64,000 nucleotides of DNA from contig NZ_VFOL01000001.1 in assembly GCF_006716065.1 (NCBI RefSeq), forward strand, positions 5,146,001-5,210,000, given 5' to 3'. The translations under genes and the position numbers were made by a program. Positions 24,930-34,101 of this stretch are shown here, in pieces (position 1 is the first letter of the stretch; each line of letters opens with the position of its first letter). Under the pieces are notes generated by a model. That model saw only the letters and a program-made list of their open reading frames with translations. It searched no databases and was not told the DNA's origin. This DNA comes from Salinispora arenicola (GTDB lineage Bacteria > Actinomycetota > Actinomycetes > Mycobacteriales > Micromonosporaceae).

Positions 24930-27005
24930 TCAGCGTAGCCAGGGCTGGTGGGTGGGCGCACTGTCGGCGCGGTCCCGGGCGTAGGCATCGGAGCGGCCCC
25001 ACTTCCCCGGAATGTCGAGCAGTTCGATCTGCCCGAAGCCAGCCGGCAGCGCCGGACTCACCAGCAGGTTGTCACCGCACGGACGGAGCCCCAACACGGC
25101 CGCCAACAGCATCAGTAGTCCGGCGGAGGACCACGCCTGCGGCCGTCCGGAGATCGGCAGTTGCACCGGATACTTCGTCAGGGTTCGCGGGTAGCCCGCG
25201 ATGACCTCCGGCATCGGCCCACCGATCCGCCCCGCCATGGCGAACATCCCGTCGGCGATCCGCGCCGCCTCGGCGTCGAAGCGGTAGCGGCGAAGGCCGC
25301 TGGCGACAATCGCGTTGTCCCAGGGCCAGACCGCGCCGAGGTGGGCACCGACCGGGTTGTAGACCCGCTGGCCAGCCGCGAGGGTGCGGACTCCCCAGCC
25401 GGAGAAGAGGCCCGGGCCGACCAGGTGCCCGGCAAGCGCCCCGGCCCGGCTCTCCGGCACGATGCCGCTCCACAGCAGGTGGCCGATGTTGGAGGTGAGG
25501 GCGTCGACGGGGACGCCCTCAGGGTCCAGCGCCAGCGCGTAGTACCCCTGGTCGGGTAGCCAGAAGTCGGCGTTGAACCGCCGCTTCAGCTCCTCCGCCT
25601 CCTGCTCCAACCGGTCTCCGTACTCCGGGTCGCCCCACACCTGGCGGGCTAGCCGGGCACCCCGTAGCTTCGCGTCGTACGCGTAGCCCTGCACCTCGCA
25701 GGTCGCCCGGGGCAGGCCCGGTTGCCACCCGTCCCGGTCGGTGATCGCGTCCGGGGAGTCCTTCCAGCACTGGTTGACCACGCCCTGGTGGGTGTTACGA
25801 GGCTGGTAGCGCACGTACCCGTCGCCGAGGGAGTCGCCGTACTCGTCGATCCAGTCCAGCGCCAGACGAGCCGGGTGGCGCAGTTCCCGCACCAGATCGG
25901 TGTCGCCGGACCAGCGCTCGTACTCGTCGAGCAGGATCACGAACAGTGGTGTCGTGTCGGCGGCACCGTAGTACATCGTGGTCGGCTCGTGGCCGAACGC
26001 GGCAGCTTCCCCGTAGCGCAGCTCAGCAAGGATCTTGCCTGGCTCCTCCTCGTACGTGTCGTCGAGCTGGCCGCCCTGCAGCAGCGCCAGCAGACGCAGC
26101 ACCACCGGGGCCAGCTCCGGCGTGAACGGTAGCGTCTGCAGACAGGTCACCAGGGTGTCCCGGCCGTGGAGCGACATCGCCCAGGGCAACCCGCCCACCG
26201 GCAACCGTTCCACGGACGACAACGGCTCGTACCGCAACGCCGCCAGGTCGACCAGGCTCCGCCGGTAGGCCCCCAGCAGCGGGTTGTTGTCGGTGACCAG
26301 GGTGGGCGCCCGCTCCAACCACCCCCGCAGGTCCTCGCGCATGTCCCGGTGCACGTGGAGCCGATGGGTCACCAGGTCGGCCCGCATGTCCCGGTCGGCT
26401 TCACCGCGGGCCGTCATGCCGACGTGCAGGTCGGTCTCCCACTGCCCGTGTGGCGCGATCCGGATGCGGAAGGTCATCCCTTTCTCGTCCACCTCGACGG
26501 GCTCGGTGCTGGTCACGACCGCTTCACGGCCGAACCGTTCCCGCCGGTACCGCAGCCGCAGCTGCCGTAGTTGGGAGTCGGGGGTGACCTGAACTCGCCG
26601 GTGGCGGGCCGGTCCGGCCTTGGTGACGTCGGCGAGGTCGGCGAAGTCGTTGCCGATCTCCATCCGTACGGTCAACTCGGCCGGCTCGGCCGAGTGGTTG
26701 AGCACGGTCAGTCGCTCGTTGAAGCTGTCGTTGAGGGACCGGTGCCGGATCACCGACACGTCGGCGTCGACGTAGTGGCTGGCGGTGCCGGGGACGAGAA
26801 AGAAACGTGTCTCGAAGTACGTCACGTCGTCGCGGGAGAGCGCCTGGAGCCGCTCGCCGTCAATCCGCAGCACCCAGTGGGCGAGGAAGCGGGTGTCCCA
26901 GGAGAACAGGCCGACCGGTGCCGTGGGGTCACTCTCCACGTCTCCCTGCGCGTCGCTGATGGCGAAGGCATTGCCCGCCATCACGTGCACCCGCTCCTGC
27001 CTCAC
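24930..27005 (-). CDS. Glycogen-debranching-like amylo-alpha-1,6-glucosidase
   Basis: Cytoplasmic glycoside hydrolase of about 691 residues. The N-terminal domain (AGNAFAISDAQGDVESD to FFLVPGTASHYVDADVSVIRHRSL) matches the bis-type debranching N-terminal domain, and the C-terminal (alpha/alpha)6 part has PWAMSLHGRDTLVT, YYGAADTTPLFVILLDEYERWSGD, DGWQPGLP, EVQGYAYDAK and VGAHLGAVWPWDNAI, typical of the AGL/GDE-C family. Start chosen is GTG at 27005 with GGGGAGG upstream and a 4-nt overlap (GTGA) with the SCP2 gene; the frame continues to 27263 without family similarity. It probably acts on glycogen, trehalose-type or other alpha-glucan; the substrate is not certain. Confidence 0.85.
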   Translation of the reverse strand: MRQERVHVMAGNAFAISDAQGDVESDPTAPVGLFSWDTRFLAHWVLRIDGERLQALSRDDVTYFETRFFLVPGTASHYVDADVSVIRHRSLNDSFNERLTVLNHSAEPAELTVRMEIGNDFADLADVTKAGPARHRRVQVTPDSQLRQLRLRYRRERFGREAVVTSTEPVEVDEKGMTFRIRIAPHGQWETDLHVGMTARGEADRDMRADLVTHRLHVHRDMREDLRGWLERAPTLVTDNNPLLGAYRRSLVDLAALRYEPLSSVERLPVGGLPWAMSLHGRDTLVTCLQTLPFTPELAPVVLRLLALLQGGQLDDTYEEEPGKILAELRYGEAAAFGHEPTTMYYGAADTTPLFVILLDEYERWSGDTDLVRELRHPARLALDWIDEYGDSLGDGYVRYQPRNTHQGVVNQCWKDSPDAITDRDGWQPGLPRATCEVQGYAYDAKLRGARLARQVWGDPEYGDRLEQEAEELKRRFNADFWLPDQGYYALALDPEGVPVDALTSNIGHLLWSGIVPESRAGALAGHLVGPGLFSGWGVRTLAAGQRVYNPVGAHLGAVWPWDNAIVASGLRRYRFDAEAARIADGMFAMAGRIGGPMPEVIAGYPRTLTKYPVQLPISGRPQAWSSAGLLMLLAAVLGLRPCGDNLLVSPALPAGFGQIELLDIPGKWGRSDAYARDRADSAPTHQPWLR

Positions 27006-27424
27006 CGATGCCTCCCCGCGGAGTGCGCGGAGCGACCGGAGGCGGATGTCCCGGACACCCGGTTCGGGCGGGCCGCGTCTCGGGGGTGACGCGCACCGGG
27101 CGGGCCAGGGAAGAGCCGGCGCAGCATCGTGAACAACCGGATGTCGCCGTGCACGGTGAGATCGTTGCGGCCCAGCGCGGCGGCCGGGTGCAGCGCTCCG
27201 GCGGCGATCCGGTCGAACACCGCCCGGTCTGCCCGGAGCACGAGGTCGGCCTCGTCCGCGCACCGGTGCACGCGGACCCGCTGGTCGGCGATGGTGAGGT
27301 GCCAGTGCTCGGTCCGGCCGTCCTCGCGGACGTCCAGGCGTACGGTGCCGGCCGTGGTCTCCGGCAGTTCCGGGTGACGACCGGACTCCAGCCGGCCGAT
27401 CAGCTTTGCCGCAGGCGTTGTCAT
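27002..27424 (-). CDS. SCP2-like sterol-carrier domain protein
   Basis: A small protein of 140 residues resembling SCP2 sterol-binding domains: TVRLDVREDGRTEHWHLTIADQRVRV, then ADLVLRADRAVFDRIAAGALHPAAALGRNDLTVHGDIRLF. The pattern of a beta-sheet followed by a Gly-Asp-Ile turn is typical. The start is ATG at 27424 with GGGAGGGGGAG in front. It is translationally coupled to the debranching-like gene downstream. What lipid, if any, it binds is unknown. Confidence 0.8.
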   Translation of the reverse strand: MTTPAAKLIGRLESGRHPELPETTAGTVRLDVREDGRTEHWHLTIADQRVRVHRCADEADLVLRADRAVFDRIAAGALHPAAALGRNDLTVHGDIRLFTMLRRLFPGPPGARHPRDAARPNRVSGTSASGRSAHSAGRHR

Positions 27425-27583
27425 CGACTCCCCCTCCCTCAGGAAGGTTCGCACCAGCACGGGTGAGGGGGGTTCACCCGGGCCGGGTGAACCGTCTGCC
27501 GCCGGGCCCTTCCGTGCGGTCGGCCCACCCGGTAGAAACGGTGTCAACCCGCAGTCCCTGTCCGGATCGCCCTGACGCCACCC

Positions 27584-27599
27584 GTGAGAGCGCTCTCAC
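27584..27599. promoter_or_regulatory. LacI-family-type operator palindrome
   Basis: GTGAGAGCGCTCTCAC is a perfect 16-bp palindrome 31 nt upstream of the start of the frameshifted secreted protein. It closely resembles LacI-family operators of actinomycetes such as the CebR box TGGGAGCGCTCCCA. It may control the rightward gene, the leftward SCP2/debranching pair (start 160 nt away), or both. Confidence 0.65.
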
Positions 27600-27630
27600 C
27601 GCCCTCGCGCCCCGTCGAGAGGACGAAGGT

Positions 27631-29498
27631 ATGACCACCTCCCACTCCCGCCGACACACACGGCGGAGCCTGGCGCTCGGTCTCGCGCTGGCAACGGCCG
27701 TCACCGCCACGGCCCCCAGCACCGCCACCGCCGGCCCGCCCCGGTCCGGCACCCCCGACTTCGGCCCCAACGTGACGATCTTCAGCCCGGACACGCCCAT
27801 CGACGAGATCCAGGCAACCATGGACGCACGGCACGCCGCACAGGTGGACGCCGAGATGGGCACCGACCGACACGCATATCTCTTCCTACCCGGCGACTAC
27901 GGCAACACCGAACAGCCGTTGCAGGTGAAGCTCGGCTACTACACCCAGGTGTCCGGCCTCGGCACCACCCCCACCGACGTCCGGGTCCACGGAAAGATCG
28001 AGGTCTACAACCGCTGCCTCGACGACGGCACCAGCAACTGCCTCGCGCTGGTCAACTTCTGGCGGACACTGTCCAACCTGGCGCTGACCATCGACTCCGC
28101 CGACCAGGACGACTGTCGGTCCTCGGCGAACTTCTGGGCGGTGTCGCAGGCCGTATCGATGCGCCGCCTGGACGTCAGCGGCGGCACCCTGTCGCTGATG
28201 GACTACTGCACCGCCGGCCCGCACTACGCCAGCGGCGGATTCATCGCCGACTCACGACTACCCGACGTCGTCAACGGCTCACAACAGCAGTGGCTGACCC
28301 GCAACAGCGAGATCGGCAGCTGGTCCAACGCCGTGTGGAACCAGGTCTTCGCGGGTGTCATCGGTGCGCCGGACGACGCCGGCTTTCCCGACCCGCCATA
28401 CACCACCCTCGGCACCACGCCACTGAGCCGGGAGAAGCCGTACCTGTTCGTTGACGATCGGGGCCGTTACCAGGTGCGAGTGCCGGCTGCTCGCCGTGAC
28501 ACCCGGGGCATCTCCTGGGATGCGGGGCACGCGCCCGGCCGAAGCATCGCGATCCGCGACTTCTACATCGCCCGTCCCGGTGATTCCGTACGTACCATCA
28601 ACCAGGAGTTGGCTCGGGGCAAGCATCTCCTGCTCACCCCCGGCCGGTACGACATCGCCCAGAGCATCAGGATCCGCCGGCCGGACACGGTCGTCCTCGG
28701 CCTGGGACACGCCACGCTGACCGCCGTGGACGGTGCGATACCGCTCGACGTCGCCGGCGTTCCCGGTGTCGTGGTAGCCGGGGTGACGGTCGACGCCGGG
28801 CTCCAGGAGTCGCCGGTGCTGCTCCGGGTCGGCGAACGACACGGACGCCACCACAGCACCCCGCGGAACCCGATCACGCTGTCCGACGTGTACTTCCGGG
28901 TCGGCGGGCCGCACATCGGTCGCACCCACACCGCGCTCGAAATCAACAGTGACCACGTGCTGATCGACCACACCTGGGTGTGGCGAGGCGACCACGGCGT
29001 CGAGGACTTCACCGACGGGGTCAAGGGTGACACCGATCGCTGGCGCACCAACACCGGCCGGTACGGTGCGATCATCAACGGCGACCGGGTCACCGCCACC
29101 GGTCTGTTCGTCGAGCACTTTCAACGCCACAACACGGTGTGGAACGGTGAACACGGCACCACGATCCTCTACCAGAACGAACTGCCCTACGACCCGCCCA
29201 CGCAGGCCGACTGGATGAAGGGCGACGTCGAGGGCTGGGCCGGCTACAAGGTCGGCGACCGGGTACGGCACCACACGCTGTACGGCGGCGGGTGTACGTG
29301 TACAACCGGAACAACCCGTCGATTCATACTGAAAACGGCTTCGAGGTGCCGGACCGCCCCGGGGTACGGCTTCATCACGTGATGACCGTGAACCTGAACG
29401 CCGGCACGATCGACCACGTGGTCAACGGGATCGGTGCGGCGGCCGATACCACGCGCGTCGGTGCGCCGGTCTACCTCACCGAGTATCCGATCGATTGA
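27631..29498 (+). pseudogene. Secreted beta-helix-like carbohydrate-active protein, frameshifted near its end
   Basis: Signal peptide 1-35 (MTTSHSRRHTRRSLALGLAL, then AVTATAPSTATAG), followed by ~550 residues rich in short repeats of beta-helix type (KIEVYNRCLDDGTSNCLALVNF, ALEINSDHVLIDHTWVWRGDHG, TATGLFVEHFQRHNTVWNGE), as in the actinobacterial secreted proteins often annotated as pectate-lyase-like or adenylyl-cyclase homologues. The frame of 27631 ends wrongly at 29382, whereas the next frame from 29292 continues naturally as VYVYNRNNPSIHTENGFEVP to YLTEYPID, stop 29498. The break is in a G run at about 29290-29292; one missing G would restore YGGGVYVYNRNN. Either a real frameshift or a sequence error. 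Function of the family is not established. Confidence 0.75.
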
Positions 29499-29520
29499 TC
29501 ACAACCTCCTGACTGACGAC

Positions 29521-29556
29521 CGGGCGGGTCGTGGTGTTCGCACCACGACCCGCCCG
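29521..29556. terminator. Bidirectional terminator hairpin with UUCG loop
   Basis: Perfect 16-bp arms (29521-29536 and 29541-29556) closed by a TTCG tetraloop, between the convergent beta-helix gene and the DUF3103-like gene. Confidence 0.9.
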
Positions 29557-29680
29557 CGACCCGCTCGGCGTCAGGCCGGCGGCCGTACCGCCGATCGGGG
29601 TGGTTACGAGCCGAACGGCCCTCGCCGGGCTCGGCGGACGTCGCCTCCCGGCGAAACGCGGGGAGGCGACCCTGCCCGCC

Positions 29681-30808
29681 CTACAGCGGCTGGACCCAGT
29701 ACGGTGCCACGTCCAGCCAGCCGTTGCCGGAGGCGCCGGTGAGCCGTCCGGAGCTGCTGGTGCTCAGGGTGTAGAAGGAGTCGACGTAGTCCGGGTCGTC
29801 GATCCACCAGCTGTCCGGCATCGCGTCGATGATCGCGCTGACCAGCGGCACGTAGACGCCATAGTCGATGACCGTCAGCAGGGCGGTGATCAGTGACCGG
29901 GCCAGCTCCCGGTAGTTGGTGCCGCCGTCGTCCTCGTACATCACCACATCGGCCAGATCGTACTTGTAGGTGTCGAAGTGGACCAGCAGTTGGTTGGGAC
30001 GGTAGGTCTCGCCGTCATGGTCCAGGTACGGCATCTCGACGATCGAGGCCGTGCCCTTGCCGTCCTGTCCGAAGCCGGTGACAATGCTGAAGATCTCGGC
30101 AGACCCCTTGATCCAGGGCTCTTGGTCGTCGCTCAGCCGAACCTCGTTGACCTTGGTGGCCCAGTAACCCGAGTCGGCGGCAGCTGACCGCGTGGCAACG
30201 GTGGAGCCGGCATCGACCAGGCCATGGTCGGTGAGTTCCTGCCGCACCTGCGCCAGGCCCCGCGTCATCGCCTTCGCCACGTCCACCTCGACCACCAGCA
30301 CGGGACGGTCGGGTAGCCGGGCCGGGTCCAGCTGGACGCGACCGCCGGCCGGCTCGTAGCCGACCGCGACGGGGAGGGCGTCGTCGCTGACCGCGGCCGC
30401 CACGAGCGGGATCTCCGCCTGGGCCAGCGCCGCCGCCATGTCCTGGTGACCGAGTCGGAGGCGCAGCACCGAGCCGGTGACCGCGGGCAGCCCCTTGGCC
30501 TCCAGCACCGCCTGGTTGGCGGATCGGGCGGCACGCTCGACCCGGGCGCCGAGTCGAGCCGCCAGCAGATCCACCGGCTCGGCGGTCACCGACCGGGCCA
30601 CCCGGGCCCGGGTGGCCGGATCGGCGAGCACACCGGCGACCTCGCGGGCGAGCCGATCCGTGGCGGCGTCGACCGAGCTGGTGGCGGCTGGGGCTGATCG
30701 GGCGAGCTGCTGGGAGTCGTCCGGACCGGCCTGGGCCGGAGTCGTCGTCGCGGCGACGAGGGCAGCCGTCGCCACCGAGAGTACGGCGAGCCGGAAACGT
30801 GGCGTCAT
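29681..30808 (-). CDS. Exported protein, DUF3103-like
   Basis: A 375-residue protein with a clear signal peptide (MTPRFRLAVLSVATAALVAA, cleavage likely after AQA at 27). The mature part has a region RLPDRPVLVVEVDVAKAMTRG and a C-terminal block with WATKVNEVRLSDDQEPWIKG, IFSIVTGFGQDGKGTASIVEMPYLDHDGETY and FDTYKYDLADVVMYEDDGGTNY. This order resembles the DUF3103 family recalled from Vibrio and Streptomyces; the function is unknown. The ATG at 30808 is preceded by GAGTCC. A divergent AT-richer promoter region separates it from the CmtR-like gene. Confidence 0.7.
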   Translation of the reverse strand: MTPRFRLAVLSVATAALVAATTTPAQAGPDDSQQLARSAPAATSSVDAATDRLAREVAGVLADPATRARVARSVTAEPVDLLAARLGARVERAARSANQAVLEAKGLPAVTGSVLRLRLGHQDMAAALAQAEIPLVAAAVSDDALPVAVGYEPAGGRVQLDPARLPDRPVLVVEVDVAKAMTRGLAQVRQELTDHGLVDAGSTVATRSAAADSGYWATKVNEVRLSDDQEPWIKGSAEIFSIVTGFGQDGKGTASIVEMPYLDHDGETYRPNQLLVHFDTYKYDLADVVMYEDDGGTNYRELARSLITALLTVIDYGVYVPLVSAIIDAMPDSWWIDDPDYVDSFYTLSTSSSGRLTGASGNGWLDVAPYWVQPL

Positions 30809-30872
30809 AGGGACTCCTCTGCGGTGCGGCGCCGGCTCGTGACCGGCGTGGCCAGCTTTACCCGATCATGAC

Positions 30873-30898
30873 TTCATTAATAGGAGAACGTCAATGAA
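30873..30898. promoter_or_regulatory. Inverted repeat TTCATT-N14-AATGAA, possible metal-sensor operator
   Basis: The arms TTCATT (30873-30878) and AATGAA (30893-30898) lie in the AT-rich segment between the DUF3103-like gene and the CmtR-like gene. ArsR-family operators are imperfect inverted repeats of this kind. It is 75 nt from the sensor start. Confidence 0.4.
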
Positions 30899-30960
30899 TT
30901 TTATAGAAGAGTGTCGATATTCGCTGTAACTCTCCCGCGACGAAGGATTCTGATCGGTGC

Positions 30961-30966
30961 TATCAT
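30961..30966 (+). promoter_or_regulatory. -10 element TATCAT, leaderless promoter of the CmtR/CDF operon
   Basis: TATCAT ends 6 nt before the ATG at 30973, and no Shine-Dalgarno is present between them. This is the same arrangement as in front of the glycosyltransferase at 3208. Confidence 0.65.
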
Positions 30967-30972
30967 CGCCCA

Positions 30973-31326
30973 ATGGCGATTAATCACGCTTCGGAGCTCG
31001 CTCCGGCCGTCGCACTGTTCCGGTCCCTCGGCGACCCGGCCCGCCTGGCCATCCTGGACCGGCTGGCCCGCGGTGAGGCCCGGGTGGTGGACCTCACCGA
31101 CGAACTGGGACTGGCCCAGTCGACCGTGTCGAAGCACCTGGCGTGCCTGCGGGACTGCCGCCTGGTCGACTTCCGGATCGAAGGCCGCCAGTCGTTCTAC
31201 GCGCTGGCCCGGCCCGAACTGCCAGCCCTGTTTCGTTCGGCGGAGCACCTCCTCGCCGCCACCGGCGAGGCCGTCGCCCTCTGCCCCACATACGGCTCGT
31301 CCGCCCCACGGGGGGACAACGCGTGA
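30973..31326 (+). CDS. ArsR-family Cd(II)/Pb(II) sensor repressor, CmtR-like
   Basis: Winged-helix repressor of 117 residues. The recognition helix LGLAQSTVSKHLACLRDC carries Cys58 and Cys62, spaced like Cys57/Cys61 of mycobacterial CmtR, and the C-terminal AVALCPTYG gives Cys104, equivalent to CmtR Cys102. These three cysteines form the Cd/Pb site in CmtR. DFRIEGRQSFYALARPEL is the beta-wing. It overlaps the CDF transporter by 4 nt (GTGA), so metal release would induce both. Leaderless ATG start. The ligand assignment is by motif only. Confidence 0.88.
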   Translation: MAINHASELAPAVALFRSLGDPARLAILDRLARGEARVVDLTDELGLAQSTVSKHLACLRDCRLVDFRIEGRQSFYALARPELPALFRSAEHLLAATGEAVALCPTYGSSAPRGDNA

Positions 31327-32021
31327 ACACGTCCACGCTGACGCCCGAGCGGCGTACGCTCCTGTCCCGACGCAGCCTGTGGCTGGCCTACGCCACCGCC
31401 GGGTACAACCTCCTGGAAGGCCTGGTCGCGATCGCCGCCGGGGCCGCGGCCTCCTCCACGGCACTGATCGGCTTCGGCCTCGACTCGTTCGTCGAGGTGT
31501 CCAGCGCGGCCGTCGTGATCTGGCAGTTCCGCTCCCGGGTGCCGGAGGAACGGGAACGGTTGGCGCTACGACTGATCGGTGTCTCGTTCTTCGCCCTGGC
31601 CGCCTGGATCACCGTGGACGCCGGACGTTCGCTGCTCGGTGGCGGAGAAGCCAGCCCCAGTCCCGTCGGGATCGGCCTCGCCGTCGCATCGCTGATCGTC
31701 ATGCCACTGCTGGTACATGCCAAACGACGCACCGGCCGGGAGCTCGGCTCGGCCACCGTCATGGCCGACTCCACACAGACCGCACTCTGCACGTACCTGT
31801 CCGCGGTACTTCTCGTCGGCCTGCTGCTCAACGCCTGGCTCGGCTGGTCCTGGGCGGATCCGATCGCCGCGCTCGCCATCGCCGCCGTCGCGGTCCGGGA
31901 AGGGGTCTCGGCGTGGCGGGGTGATCAGTGCGATGACTGCGCCCCACCCAACCTCGCCTCCCCCACCCCCGAGGCGGCACCGAGTTGCGCCGACGGATGC
32001 CGTCCCGACCGTGCCGGCTAG
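31323..32021 (+). CDS. Cation diffusion facilitator (CDF) metal efflux transporter
   Basis: Membrane transporter of 232 residues with six predicted membrane segments (about 17-38, 44-66, 80-100, 113-132, 150-172, 178-196). Motifs SSTALIGFGLDSFVEV and ATVMADSTQTALCTYLS carry the acidic residues expected for the CDF metal site, and the C-terminal cytoplasmic domain is replaced by a short tail rich in Cys, Asp and Pro (GDQCDDCAPPN, PSCADGC). It starts with GTG at 31323 inside the CmtR-like gene end. Expected to export Cd, Zn or Pb under control of the sensor. The cysteine-rich tail may bind metal. Confidence 0.87.
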   Translation: MNTSTLTPERRTLLSRRSLWLAYATAGYNLLEGLVAIAAGAAASSTALIGFGLDSFVEVSSAAVVIWQFRSRVPEERERLALRLIGVSFFALAAWITVDAGRSLLGGGEASPSPVGIGLAVASLIVMPLLVHAKRRTGRELGSATVMADSTQTALCTYLSAVLLVGLLLNAWLGWSWADPIAALAIAAVAVREGVSAWRGDQCDDCAPPNLASPTPEAAPSCADGCRPDRAG

Positions 32022-32104
32022 TCAGCCCCGCGCGACACCCCTGGACCGGACGCAGGACGAACGAACCACCCGCCGGCTGCCCGACAGCGTCGGACGGCAC
32101 ACGC

Positions 32105-33115
32105 CTACCGGGCCGTGTCCGCCCGCATCGCCCGTACCGCCTCGCCCGCGAACAGGCAGGCCGCCTGGTGTCCCGAGCCGATCTCGACCAGCACCGGATC
32201 GGTCCGGGCGCAGTCGGGCCGCGCCTGCGGACACCGCGTCCGGAAGCGGCAGCCGGTGGGCGGGTCGATCGGGCTCGGGACGTCACCGGCGAGGATGATC
32301 CGCTGCCGACCGCGCTGCACCGGCGGATCCGCCACCGGCACGGCCGACAGGAGCGCGGCGGTGTACGGATGGGCGGGCTCTCGCCAGATCTGTGCCGGCG
32401 TACCGCTCTCCACGATCCGGCCGAGGTACATCACGGCCACCCGGTCGCTCATGTGCTCGACAGCGGCGAGGTCGTGGGAGATGAAGAGATAGGTCAGCCC
32501 CAACTCCCGCTGGAGTCCCCGGAGCAGGTTCATGATCTGCGCCTGCACACTCAGGTCCAGGGAGGCGATCGGTTCGTCGAGAACGATCAGGTCCGGCTCG
32601 CCGGCCAGGGCCCGCGCGATACCCACCCGCTGCCGCTGGCCGCCGGAGAGCTCGTGCGGGTGCCGGTCGGCGAGATCGCGGCGCAGGCCGACCAGGTCGA
32701 GCAGCTCGGCCACCCGGTCGCGGCGGGACGAGCCGCCGGCGGTGAGCCGGTGCACGGCCAGCGGCTCGGCGATGCTCGCCCCGACCGTGTGCCGCGGATC
32801 GAGCGAAGCCTGCGGATCCTGGAACACCATGGCGACGCGACGGCGCAGCCGCCGCAACCGTCGCCGTGACCAGCGGGTCACGTCCTGCCCCGCCACCCGG
32901 ACCTCGCCGGCAGCGGGCTCGACCAGGCGCAGCAGCGCCAGCCCCGTCGTCGACTTGCCGCTGCCGGACTCGCCGACCAAGCCCAGCGTCTCGCCTCGGC
33001 GCACCCGGAGGGACACCCCGTCCACGGCCCGTACCACCCCCGCCGGCGTCGGGAACCACACCGCCAGGTCGGCCAGCTCCGCGACCACGTCGGCGGCCAC
33101 GCTCTCCCCGGTCAT
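32105..33115 (-). CDS. Oligopeptide/dipeptide ABC transporter ATPase (OppF/DppF-like)
   Basis: Second ATPase of a peptide or nickel-type importer, 336 residues. Walker [10 protein letters not shown] at 48-56, signature [15 protein letters not shown], Walker [11 protein letters not shown] and the H-loop [12 protein letters not shown] are clear. The C-terminal segment [18 protein letters not shown] is the oligopeptide-transporter cysteine motif. Last gene of the reverse operon; it overlaps the preceding ATPase gene by 4 nt (ATGA). Confidence 0.9.
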   Translation of the reverse strand: MTGESVAADVVAELADLAVWFPTPAGVVRAVDGVSLRVRRGETLGLVGESGSGKSTTGLALLRLVEPAAGEVRVAGQDVTRWSRRRLRRLRRRVAMVFQDPQASLDPRHTVGASIAEPLAVHRLTAGGSSRRDRVAELLDLVGLRRDLADRHPHELSGGQRQRVGIARALAGEPDLIVLDEPIASLDLSVQAQIMNLLRGLQRELGLTYLFISHDLAAVEHMSDRVAVMYLGRIVESGTPAQIWREPAHPYTAALLSAVPVADPPVQRGRQRIILAGDVPSPIDPPTGCRFRTRCPQARPDCARTDPVLVEIGSGHQAACLFAGEAVRAMRADTAR

Positions 33116-34101
33116 CCGTCCTCCCCCCTCGGCCGGTGCGGATAGAAGGTCCGGACCTGGTGGCCCGGCGCGACCGGCACCAACGACGGCAACTCCCGCT
33201 CACAGCGGGAGTCACCCCGCACCGGGCAGCGGGGCCAGAAGGCACACCCCGCGGGAAGTTCCAGCGGGCTGGGTGGCGTCCCCGCAATCGTGACCAGCTC
33301 GGTGCTGTCCGCATCCGGATCTGGCCGCGCGGCGAGAAGGGCGGCCGTGTACGGGTGCGCCGGGTCCGCGAAGACCGCGTCGACCGCCCCCTGCTCGACG
33401 ATCCGACCGCCGTACATGACGGCCACCGTGTCCGCGATGCCGGCGACGACACCGAGATCGTGGCTGATCCACACGACGGCCATACCGAGGCGCCGTTGCA
33501 GACCGGCGACCAGCTCGAGGATCTGGGCCTGCGTGGTCACGTCGAGAGCGGTGGTCGGCTCGTCGGCGATGAGCAGGTCCGGCTCACAGACCAGAGCCAT
33601 GGCGATCACCGCGCGCTGACGCATCCCGCCGGAGAGCTGATGTGGATAGGCGTCCACCCGTTCGGCGGCCGAGGGGATGCCGACGAGTTCGAGCATCTCG
33701 ACGGCGCGTGCCCGGGCAGCCCGCCGGGTCAGCCCCAGGTGCACCTCGCCGGCCTCGCCGATCTGGCGGCCCACGGTCAGCACCGGGTTCAACGAGGTCA
33801 TCGGGTCCTGGAAGACGAACCCGACGTGCCGCCCCCGCATCCGCCGGCGGCGCGCGTCCGACAGCGCGACAAGGTCCGTGCCGAGCAGCCGCACCCGCCC
33901 GGTGACCCGGGCCGGGCGGGGCGCGAGGCCGGTGGCGGCGAGCACGCTCATGCTCTTGCCGCTGCCCGACTCACCGACCAGGGCGAGGGTCTCTCCCGCC
34001 CGGACGGACCAGTCGACGCCGGCGACGGCACGGGCCGGGCCCCGGCGGGTACCGATCGTCACGGTCAGATCCGCGACGGACAGGACGGGTTCGTCGTTCA
34101 T
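33112..34101 (-). CDS. Oligopeptide/dipeptide ABC transporter ATPase (OppD/DppD-like)
   Basis: First ATPase of the importer, 329 residues. Walker [10 protein letters not shown] at 43-51, signature [15 protein letters not shown], Walker [14 protein letters not shown]-loop [20 protein letters not shown] and the C-terminal [16 protein letters not shown] cysteine motif. Note Met in place of Thr after the Walker A Ser, as in many DppD proteins. The start chosen is ATG at 34101 with GAGGAGG upstream; the frame runs on to 34644 inside the permease gene. Overlaps the OppC-like stop by 4 nt. Confidence 0.9.
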   Translation of the reverse strand: MNDEPVLSVADLTVTIGTRRGPARAVAGVDWSVRAGETLALVGESGSGKSMSVLAATGLAPRPARVTGRVRLLGTDLVALSDARRRRMRGRHVGFVFQDPMTSLNPVLTVGRQIGEAGEVHLGLTRRAARARAVEMLELVGIPSAAERVDAYPHQLSGGMRQRAVIAMALVCEPDLLIADEPTTALDVTTQAQILELVAGLQRRLGMAVVWISHDLGVVAGIADTVAVMYGGRIVEQGAVDAVFADPAHPYTAALLAARPDPDADSTELVTIAGTPPSPLELPAGCAFWPRCPVRGDSRCERELPSLVPVAPGHQVRTFYPHRPRGEDG

